From: Inquilinus ginsengisoli_B
Lineage (GTDB): Bacteria > Pseudomonadota > Alphaproteobacteria > DSM-16000 > Inquilinaceae
Reading direction: 5' to 3'
NCBI RefSeq assembly: GCF_050434925.1
Contig: NZ_JBNDJK010000001.1
Location: 4,526,001-4,590,000 of the forward strand
Length of the DNA: 64,000 nt
The translations under genes and the position numbers were made by a program. Under the pieces are notes generated by a model. That model was given only the letters and a program-made list of their open reading frames with translations. It was not told the DNA's origin and ran no database searches. The first letter of the stretch is position 1. Each line of letters opens with the position of its first letter. Positions 1 through 8,571 of the stretch are shown here, piece after piece.

Positions 1-209
1 CGGATCGCCAAGCCCCGGGTGCCGGCCGCCTCGATGTCGCGCGCCGTCTGCGCCGCCTCGTCGGCGGAGCTGTGCCAGGTGATCGCGACCCGCCAGCCAT
101 GCTGGGCGAGGTCGAGCGCGATGGCGCGGCCGATCCGCTTGGCGGCGCCGGTGACCACGGCGATTCGCGGCTCGGCCTTGCCGGTCGGCGGCATGGGACG
201 TTCGCTCAT
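1..209 (-). CDS. SDR family oxidoreductase, N-terminal part (runs off the window)
   Basis: This is the first ~69 residues of a short-chain dehydrogenase/reductase. A Rossmann nucleotide-binding motif, TGAAKRIGRAIA, lies near residues 20-31 after a short charged leader, and a beta strand (VAITWH) that would select NAD(P) follows. The KRIG form of the motif is common in SDRs related to pteridine reductase/FolM, but too little is visible to name a substrate. The start ATG at 209 is four bases after the uvrB stop, so the gene is probably co-transcribed with uvrB. The catalytic Tyr/Lys region lies outside the window. Confidence 0.8.
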   Translation of the reverse strand, partial: MSERPMPPTGKAEPRIAVVTGAAKRIGRAIALDLAQHGWRVAITWHSSADEAAQTARDIEAAGTRGLAI

Positions 210-213
210 CGGC

Positions 214-2454
<2,241 letters not shown>

Positions 2455-2530
2455 GTCGATACTATCGGTCCGGCAAGGGCGGAGGGGAAGGGCCGCCGGC
2501 GAAGCGGAACGCGGAAGGGCTGAAGCATCG

Positions 2531-2559
2531 ATAAGAACATAGAGGGAACAAGACGTCAA
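2531..2559 (-). promoter_or_regulatory. LexA (SOS) box within the uvrB promoter
   Basis: Read on the minus strand, GTTCCCTCTATGTTC (2549 to 2535) is an exact GTTC-N7-GTTC direct repeat, the LexA operator form known for alphaproteobacteria. A TTGACG hexamer (2559-2554) precedes it and a TCTTAT hexamer follows with 17 bases between the two. The operator therefore lies in the spacer of a plausible sigma-70 promoter, the position expected for repression. It is about 80 bases upstream of the chosen uvrB start. Confidence 0.85.
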
Positions 2560-2588
2560 GTGTGGGAACCGCTCTGCGCGCCGTGCGC

Positions 2589-2646
2589 TTGACAGCTCGC
2601 GATGGCGGCTCGTATCCAGGTGACAATTAGTTAACCAAAAGGTTTA
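2589..2646 (+). promoter_or_regulatory. Promoter and possible operator of the SmvA-like exporter gene
   Basis: TTGACA (2589-2594) is followed after 18 bases by TATCCA (2613-2618), a reasonable sigma-70 pair pointing at the MFS gene. Just downstream, TTAACC-AAAA-GGTTTA (2631-2646) is a short near-palindrome in an unusually AT-rich patch, placed where a repressor could act. No regulator gene is adjacent. The palindrome is short, so its role is inferred only from position. Confidence 0.4.
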
Positions 2647-2653
2647 TTCAACC

Positions 2654-4204
2654 ATGCCGGAGGAAACGCCCGACACCCTCAGGCCGAGGGCGACCCGCCG
2701 CGAGTGGATCGGCCTGGCGGTGATCGCGCTGCCCTGCCTGCTCTACTCGATGGACCTGACGGTGCTGAACCTGGCGGTGCCGACGCTGACCGCCGATCTC
2801 CGGCCCAGCGCCGCGCAGCTGCTGTGGATCGTCGACATCTACGGCTTCCTGGTGGCGGGGTCGCTGATCACCATGGGCACGCTGGGCGACCGCATCGGCC
2901 GCCGCAAGCTGCTGATGATCGGCGCCGCGGTGTTCGGCCTCGCTTCGCTGCTGGCCGCCTTCGCCAACACCGCCGAGACCCTGATCGCGGCCCGGGCGCT
3001 GCTCGGCGTCGCCGGGGCCACCGTGGCGCCGTCGACCCTGTCGCTGATCCGCAACATGTTCCACGACCCCCAGCAGCGCACCTTCGCCATCAGCGTCTGG
3101 ATCACCGGCTATTCGGTCGGCGGCGCCATCGGGCCGCTGCTTGGCGGCGTGATGCTGCAGCATTTCTGGTGGGGCTCGGTGTTCCTGCTGGCGGTGCCGG
3201 TGATGATGCTGGTGCTGATCGTCGCCCCGATCCTGCTGCCGGAGTACCGCGACCCGCAGGCCGGGCGGCTGGACCTGGCCAGCGCCGCCCTGTCGCTGGC
3301 GGCGGTGCTGGCCACGATCTACGGCATCAAGATGCTGGCCGAGCACGGGCCGGGCTGGCCGCCGCTGCTGTGGATCCTGGCCGGCCTCGCCATCGGCGCC
3401 GTGTTCATCCGCCGGCAGGCCCGGCTGGACGACCCGCTGATCGACCTGCGCCTGTTCCGGTCGCCGGCCTTCGGCGCGGCGCTGGCGGTCAATGTGCTGG
3501 GCCTGTTCGCCGTCTTCGGCACCTTCCTGTTCGTCGCTCAGTACCTGCAGCTGGTGCTGGGGCTGTCGCCGCTGGAGGCTGGGCTGTGGACGCTGCCCTC
3601 GTCGCTGGCCTTCGTCGCCGGGTCGATGCTGACCCCGATGGCGCTGCGCCGGACCCGGCCGGTGGTGCTGATGGCGGGCGGGCTGCTGGTCGCGGCCCTG
3701 GGCTTCCTGGCGCTGACGCTGGTCGATACCGTCTCGGGTCCGGCGCTGCTGGCCGGCGCCGCGGTGGTCTTCGCCATCGGGCTGTCGCCGGTGTTCACCC
3801 TGACCACCGACCTGATCGTCGGCGCGGCGCCGCCGGAGCGGGCCGGGTCGGCGGCCGCGATCTCCGAGACCGGGGCCGAATTCGGCGGCGCGCTGGGCAT
3901 CGCCGTGCTCGGCTGCATTGCCACCGCGCTGTATCGCGGCGTGATGATGGACGGCGTCCCGGCCGGGGTGCCGCCGGAGGCGGCGGAGGCGGCCCGGGCG
4001 ACGCTGGGCGGGGCGCTGGCGGCGGCGCAGGACTTGCCTGGCGAGGCCGGCCGGGCCCTGGCCGATGCGGCTCGCGGCGCCTTTACCCATGCCTTCGGAC
4101 TGGCCGCCCTGGTCAGCGCCGCGATCGCGCTCGTCGCCGCGGTGCTGGCCGCGACCGTGCTCGGGTCGCCCCGGCAGGGCGCCGAAGCCCACGCAACGGA
4201 TTGA
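2654..4204 (+). CDS. DHA2-type MFS drug exporter, SmvA-like
   Basis: This is an inner-membrane proton-coupled exporter of the 14-helix DHA2 drug:H+ antiporter family. The 516 residues form alternating hydrophobic segments. Near residue 35 is the motif LDLTVLNLAVPTL in the form MDLTVLNLAVPTL, and the inter-helix 2-3 signature GDRIGRRK is near residue 80. The pattern LLWIVDIYGFLVAG and the overall architecture resemble SmvA, which exports quaternary ammonium compounds and methyl viologen; the substrate here is unproven. No strong ribosome site is visible before the ATG. The gene diverges from uvrB and converges on the dus gene with only six bases between the two stops. Confidence 0.85.
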   Translation: MPEETPDTLRPRATRREWIGLAVIALPCLLYSMDLTVLNLAVPTLTADLRPSAAQLLWIVDIYGFLVAGSLITMGTLGDRIGRRKLLMIGAAVFGLASLLAAFANTAETLIAARALLGVAGATVAPSTLSLIRNMFHDPQQRTFAISVWITGYSVGGAIGPLLGGVMLQHFWWGSVFLLAVPVMMLVLIVAPILLPEYRDPQAGRLDLASAALSLAAVLATIYGIKMLAEHGPGWPPLLWILAGLAIGAVFIRRQARLDDPLIDLRLFRSPAFGAALAVNVLGLFAVFGTFLFVAQYLQLVLGLSPLEAGLWTLPSSLAFVAGSMLTPMALRRTRPVVLMAGGLLVAALGFLALTLVDTVSGPALLAGAAVVFAIGLSPVFTLTTDLIVGAAPPERAGSAAAISETGAEFGGALGIAVLGCIATALYRGVMMDGVPAGVPPEAAEAARATLGGALAAAQDLPGEAGRALADAARGAFTHAFGLAALVSAAIALVAAVLAATVLGSPRQGAEAHATD

Positions 4205-4210
4205 GCGGTG

Positions 4211-5227
4211 TCAGGCCGCCAGACGATGCGCCCGGCCGGTCCACAGTGCGGCCAGGCCGGCCTCGACCTCGGCCACGGAGTCGGTCTGGCACAGCACGCG
4301 GCGGGCCTCGCGCCGGTCCTCGGCGGCGGCCGGCCAGGGCGCGGCCTCGATATAGGCGGCCAGATGCTTGCGGAACACGCGCAGCCCGTGGTGATCGCCG
4401 TAGAAGGCCAGCGTCTCGTCGAAATGTTGCAGGGCGACGGCCAGCCGGTCCGCGCCGTCCGGCCCGGCGACGCCGTCGACATCCGGCCGGTCCAGCGCCG
4501 CCTCGATCGCGGCAGCGATCCAGGGCTTGCCGGTGACGCCGCGGCCGACCATCACGCCGTCGGCGCCGGACTGTTCCAGGGCCTTCCGCGCGGTGGCGCC
4601 GTCGACGATGTCGCCGTTGACGATCACCGGGACGTCCACCGCTTCCTTCACCGCCCGCACCGCGGTCCAGTCCGCCGAGCCCTTGTAGAACTGGCAGCGC
4701 GTGCGGCCATGCACCGTCACCGCCCGGGCGCCGGCGGCGACGCAGCGGCGGGCGAAATCCGGCGCGTTGCGGCTGAGATCGTCCCAGCCCAGGCGGATCT
4801 TGACCGTGACCGGCACGTCGACCGCGCCGGAAGCGGCCGCCACCAGCCGCTCGGCCCGGTCCGGATCGCGCATCATGGCGGAGCCGGACTGCACCCCGGT
4901 GACCTCGCGCGCCGGGCAGCCGAAATTCAGGTCGATGATCTGCGCCCCGGCCGCCGCGGCCAGGCGGGCGCCCTCCGCCACCGCGCCGGGCTCGTGCCCG
5001 ATCAACTGCACGACCATCAGCGGCAGGCCGTCGCCGACCGCGGCCCGCCTCACCACATCGGGCCGGCCGCGGGCGAATTCGGCGCAGGCCACCATCTCGG
5101 TCGCGACATAGGCCGCCCCCAGCCGCGACGCGGCGCGGCGGAACGGCAGGTCGGACACCCCGGTCATCGGGGCGATCCAGACCCGTCCGGGAACCGCGAC
5201 GGAACCGATGGTCAGGGCTTCAGGCAT
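4211..5227 (-). CDS. tRNA-dihydrouridine synthase (DusB-like)
   Basis: Flavin enzyme that reduces uridine to dihydrouridine in tRNA D-loops. The 338-residue TIM-barrel protein shows the FMN-site motif WIAPMTGVSDLPFR, the active-site cysteine in NFGCPA (about residue 106), KIRLGWDD, VHGRTRCQFYKG and NGDI, in the Dus order. The usual AKKVTGG-type sequence after the catalytic Cys reads AREVTGV, so this may be a divergent paralogue rather than the housekeeping DusB. It is also not next to ntrBC, where alphaproteobacterial dusB/nifR3 often lies. It appears to be a single-gene unit. Confidence 0.85.
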   Translation of the reverse strand: MPEALTIGSVAVPGRVWIAPMTGVSDLPFRRAASRLGAAYVATEMVACAEFARGRPDVVRRAAVGDGLPLMVVQLIGHEPGAVAEGARLAAAAGAQIIDLNFGCPAREVTGVQSGSAMMRDPDRAERLVAAASGAVDVPVTVKIRLGWDDLSRNAPDFARRCVAAGARAVTVHGRTRCQFYKGSADWTAVRAVKEAVDVPVIVNGDIVDGATARKALEQSGADGVMVGRGVTGKPWIAAAIEAALDRPDVDGVAGPDGADRLAVALQHFDETLAFYGDHHGLRVFRKHLAAYIEAAPWPAAAEDRREARRVLCQTDSVAEVEAGLAALWTGRAHRLAA

Positions 5228-5290
5228 GGCGCTTATCTAGGCCAGCGGCGGCCCGGCGTAAACCGCCGCTGCCGCAACCCTGTCGGCCGA

Positions 5291-5317
5291 TGTCGATTCC
5301 GCGCTTCCCGGAGCGAC
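5291..5317 (+). promoter_or_regulatory. Candidate ECF42-type promoter
   Basis: TGTCGA (5291-5296), a 17-base spacer and CGAC (5314-5317) lie 38 bases before the YCII start. As I recall, ECF42 sigma factors were reported to recognise TGTCGA at -35 and a CGA/TC-type -10. The sigma factor made from this same operon belongs to that group, so autoregulation is a sensible inference. It rests on one sequence match. Confidence 0.45.
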
Positions 5318-5354
5318 AAGCCTGCATCCACACTCGCAGCCGAAGGAGCCCGCC

Positions 5355-5714
5355 ATGAAGTATCTCTGCCTGGTCTATCTGGAGCAGCGGACCCTGGACG
5401 CGATGTCGCCCGACGAGTTCAACGCGCTGATCAGCGAATCCCTGGCCAATGACGAGGATCTGCGCCGCCGCGGCCATTACGTCGCCGCCCAGGCGCTGCA
5501 GCCGACCAGCGCCGCCACGACGCTGCGGATCCGTGGCGGCCGGCTCTCCACCACCGACGGCCCGTTCGCCGAGACCAAGGAGCATCTGTCCGGCTTCATC
5601 ATGATCGAGGCGCGGGACCTGAACCAGGCGCTGCAGCTCGCCGCCAATATCCCGATGGCGCGGATGGGCAGCATCGAGGTCCGGCCGGTCCGGGAGTTCT
5701 GTGGCGACCGATGA
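5355..5714 (+). CDS. YCII-related (DGPF) domain protein
   Basis: Small cytoplasmic ferredoxin-like alpha/beta-fold protein of the YCII/DGPF family (119 residues). The family motif is clear at about residues 68-76 (TTDGPFAET) followed by KEHLSGF. The biochemical role of DGPF proteins is not established; they are habitual neighbours of ECF42-group sigma factors. The start is supported by AAGGAG just upstream. The stop overlaps the sigma-factor start (ATGA), so the two are translationally coupled, and the protein may be a partner or sensor for the sigma factor. Confidence 0.85.
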   Translation: MKYLCLVYLEQRTLDAMSPDEFNALISESLANDEDLRRRGHYVAAQALQPTSAATTLRIRGGRLSTTDGPFAETKEHLSGFIMIEARDLNQALQLAANIPMARMGSIEVRPVREFCGDR

Positions 5715-6967
5715 CCGCGGATCCGGCCCGGGCGATGCAGCGGACGATCGAGTCCATCTACCGGGCGGAGTCGCGCCGGGTGCTGGCCACGCTGATCCGC
5801 CTGCTCGGCGACTTCACCTTGGCCGAGGAGGCGCTGCACGACGCCTTCCGCGCGGCGGCGGAGCAATGGCCGCGCGACGGCGTGCCGGCCAATCCCCGCG
5901 CCTGGCTGGTCTCCTCCGGCCGGTTCAAGGCGATCGACGGGCTGCGCCGCCGCACCCGCCTCGACGCCGCCCGGGCCGAGCTGGCGAAGCATCTCGAGGA
6001 GGCGGAGGATCCCCATGAGCACGAGGCCGAGCCGATCGAGGACGACCAGCTGCGGCTGATCTTCACCTGCTGTCATCCGGCGCTGGCGCCCGAGGCCCGG
6101 ATGGCGCTGACCCTGCGCGAGCTGTGCGGCCTGACCACCGAGGAGATTGCGCACGCCTTCCTGACCGCGCCGACCACGGTGGCGCAGCGCATCGTCCGGG
6201 CCAAGGCGAAGATCCGCGACGCCGGCATCCCCTACCAGGTGCCGCCGAAGGCCGAGCTGCCGGACCGCTTGGACAGCGTGCTGCAGGTCATCTACCTGGT
6301 GTTCAACGAGGGCTACCTGGCCACCTCCGGCGCCGACCTGACCCGGCCCGACCTGTCCGGCGAGGCGATCCGCCTGGGCCGGCTGCTGGTCGGGCTGCTG
6401 CCGGAGCCGGAGGCGATCGGCCTGCTGGCGCTGATGCTGCTGCAGGATTCCCGCCGCGCCGCCCGCAGCTCCCCGACCGGCGACCTGGTGCTGCTGGCCG
6501 ACCAGGACCGCAGCCTGTGGCACCGCGGCCAGATCGCGGAGGGCACGGCGCTGGTGCGGCGGGCGCTGGCGGGCCCGGAGGTCGGCGGCTATGCGCTGCA
6601 AGCGGCGATCGCGGCGGTGCATTCCGAGGCGCCGGACCCCGCCTCGACCGACTGGGCCGAGATCGTCGGCCTCTACGACCTCTTGATGCAGGCCGACCCG
6701 TCGCCGGTGGTGGCGCTGAACCGGGCCGTGGCCGTGGCGATGCGCGACGGCCCGGCGGCGGGGCTTGCCCTGATCGACGCGATCCTGGCGCATGGCCATC
6801 TCGGCGGCTACCGCCTGGCCCACGCCGCCCGCGCGGATTTGCTGCGGCGGCTGGGCCGGACGGCCGAGGCCCGCGCTGCCTACGACCGCGCGCTCGACCT
6901 GACGCAGCAGGAGTCGGAGCGGAGGTTCTTGTTGAGGCGGTTGGAGGAATTGGGAGAGGGGACGTAG
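5711..6967 (+). CDS. ECF42-group RNA polymerase sigma factor with TPR-like C-terminal extension
   Basis: At 418 residues this is more than twice the length of an ordinary ECF sigma factor. Region 2 (about 5-75, LLGDFTLAEEALHDAFRAA) and region 4 (about 135-180, LCGLTTEEIAHAFLT then TTVAQRIVRAK) are followed by a ~220-residue helical extension. The extension contains ALNRAVAVAM and AYDRALDLT segments typical of the TPR-like extension of ECF42 proteins. No anti-sigma gene is adjacent; in this group the extension is thought to modulate activity instead. It is co-transcribed with the YCII gene by a 4-base overlap. The regulon cannot be deduced from the window. Confidence 0.88.
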   Translation: MTADPARAMQRTIESIYRAESRRVLATLIRLLGDFTLAEEALHDAFRAAAEQWPRDGVPANPRAWLVSSGRFKAIDGLRRRTRLDAARAELAKHLEEAEDPHEHEAEPIEDDQLRLIFTCCHPALAPEARMALTLRELCGLTTEEIAHAFLTAPTTVAQRIVRAKAKIRDAGIPYQVPPKAELPDRLDSVLQVIYLVFNEGYLATSGADLTRPDLSGEAIRLGRLLVGLLPEPEAIGLLALMLLQDSRRAARSSPTGDLVLLADQDRSLWHRGQIAEGTALVRRALAGPEVGGYALQAAIAAVHSEAPDPASTDWAEIVGLYDLLMQADPSPVVALNRAVAVAMRDGPAAGLALIDAILAHGHLGGYRLAHAARADLLRRLGRTAEARAAYDRALDLTQQESERRFLLRRLEELGEGT

Positions 6968-7196
6968 GGATGTGGCTACCGACTGGACGTCGCTGTCCGG
7001 TCGTAGCCGTCCTCGGTTATCCGCGCTTTGCCGTTCGTCCGTTATCCGGTGCGATCCTTCTTTAGACCGGACGCTCGTGTCCAATCCCCACCAGTCGTAT
7101 ATGTCCTGTCGCTCCAGACATGCATGACCGGTCGAGGGTCATTGATATCGTTTTAAATCAGCGCCATTGTCCCTGGCAGACGATGGAGCTTTCCCA

Positions 7197-7709
7197 ATGA
7201 GCGACGATACTATCACGACCGAGGAAGACGTCACTCCCAAGGTCGTCGGAAAGGTAAGGAGCACGAAGCAGTCGGCGGAGAAGTGGGGGGACGAGGTGAT
7301 CGCCCTTGGTTTCTGCGTCCTGCCGTCTCTCCTCTTTCGAGCCCAGCGCCGGCTCGGCCTGAACCCGACCCAGTTGGCCGTCCTGCTGCAACTTGCCGAC
7401 TTTTGGTGGGATCCAGGACGCAAGCCATTTCCAAAGAAGGCCGATCTTGCGGAGCGCTTGAGCCTGAGCGAGCGTCAGGTGCAACGGCATGTCGCTGAGC
7501 TGGAGAAGGCCGGTTTCGTCAAGCGGATCGAGCGAACTGTCGCCCGCCGGGGCAAGATCTCCAATGCGTACGACTTGTCTGGCTTGGTCGAAAAACTGAA
7601 AGCCCTTGAACCGCAATTCACCGCGGCTGCAGAGAAGGCCAGAGCTCTTCGGAAGGCGGTGACAAAGCCGGGCTATCGTCCTGCGGCCAAGACTACGGAA
7701 GCGAAATGA
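7197..7709 (+). CDS. Winged helix-turn-helix protein of unknown role
   Basis: Predicted 170-residue DNA-binding protein. The core at about 60-115 (LNPTQLAVLLQLADFWW, then KKADLAERLSLSERQVQRHVAEL) is a winged-helix domain like those of MarR/GntR-type and plasmid replication-initiator-like proteins. A basic Ala/Lys-rich C-terminus follows. The ATG at 7197 is preceded by GGAG at good spacing; a TTG 30 bases upstream is less likely. Base composition is lower in GC than the flanking genes. The next gene is a DUF3800 protein 39 bases downstream, and such pairs occur in accessory regions of alphaproteobacteria, so transfer is plausible. The function is not known. Confidence 0.65.
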   Translation: MSDDTITTEEDVTPKVVGKVRSTKQSAEKWGDEVIALGFCVLPSLLFRAQRRLGLNPTQLAVLLQLADFWWDPGRKPFPKKADLAERLSLSERQVQRHVAELEKAGFVKRIERTVARRGKISNAYDLSGLVEKLKALEPQFTAAAEKARALRKAVTKPGYRPAAKTTEAK

Positions 7710-7748
7710 TGTTGGCGATTCCGGCCAACCGGTGGATGGGGTCTTGCT

Positions 7749-8363
7749 GTGACTGCGCCGCTTAACAAGAAGGTACTGTGCTTCGTAGATGAATATGGCA
7801 CGGCTGGCGCCGGTGCGTTCAGCCTCGGCGCCGTGGTGGCATTTGCGCGTGATGCAGGACGCATCGACCGTTGCTTCACCGGCCTTCTCGAAGCCAATGC
7901 CAATGAGATCCACGCCGCAGGTTTGGATGACCGATATCTGCAAGGATTGATGTATCGCTTTTGGGAAGCGGCTCCAAGGCACCAGTTGGTGATGATCAAT
8001 TGCAGCTTTGCAGCGGGTGCAACTCCTGGGCATTTGGCGTACGCGCGTGGGGTTATCGAGATCGTCAAGATAGGGTTGAAGCGATTCCAGGTCGATGTGC
8101 TAGGCCGAGATACAATCGGGAACGTCGAGGTGATCACCGATCAAAATCACCACAACGATCATGACGGGTTTCGATCTGAGATCGCTCGTGCATAAGCTGC
8201 TGATGGTCGATTTCGGGCAGTCAAGCGGCTAGCGACCATCGACTCGTCGGCATCGCGATTGCTGCAGCTTGCCGACATCGTCAGCTACTCGCGAAAATGG
8301 GTATCCGACGGATCGATCCGCGCCAAGGCTCTGCGAGAGTTGTACGGAATCCAATTGCCCTGA
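7749..8363 (+). pseudogene. DUF3800 domain protein, interrupted by an in-frame stop
   Basis: From a GTG start the protein opens with CFVDEYGTAGAGAFSLG, the acidic FxDExG signature of DUF3800, a family with an RNase H-like fold often found near mobile or defence genes. Reading stops at TAA 8193-8195. The same frame then continues without interruption to TGA 8361-8363 and encodes a typical family C-terminus (RLLQLADIVSYS, then SIRAKALRELYG). The full-length product would be about 204 residues. The stop therefore looks like a nonsense mutation, or a sequence error, rather than the true end. The acidic residues of the N-terminal motif are intact. Confidence 0.6.
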
Positions 8364-8370
8364 AACAAAC

Positions 8371-8392
8371 GGAGCCGCCCGAAGGCGGCTCC
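8371..8392. terminator. Perfect hairpin, probable terminator
   Basis: GGAGCCGCC, a CGAA tetraloop and GGCGGCTCC form a perfect 9-bp stem directly after the DUF3800 gene. On the plus strand no T-run follows. On the minus strand the hairpin is followed by GTTTGTTT, so it could end transcripts arriving from the nuclease gene on that strand. Confidence 0.55.
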
Positions 8393-8423
8393 GAAAGGCA
8401 GTAAGGAAGTCGGTGGTCGGCAA

Positions 8424-8442
8424 CCGAGGCTTTCGGCCTCGG
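8424..8442. repeat. Second short inverted repeat after the DUF3800 gene
   Basis: CCGAGGC and GCCTCGG are separated by TTTCG. With the hairpin 30 bases upstream it makes the 208-base gap between the DUF3800 gene and the nuclease gene unusually structured. No coding signal was seen in the gap. It may be a second termination structure or a remnant of a mobile element end. Confidence 0.4.
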
Positions 8443-8571
8443 GTAACCACGGCGCCTGTCAAACACACGGCCGGACAAGTCGCCTGAAAACTTCCTACGG
8501 ACCATATGTATCGCGCTGGCGCTGCATATTCAAGATACCTGAGTAGACACTGGTGTCTCGTCTCGTTGGAC

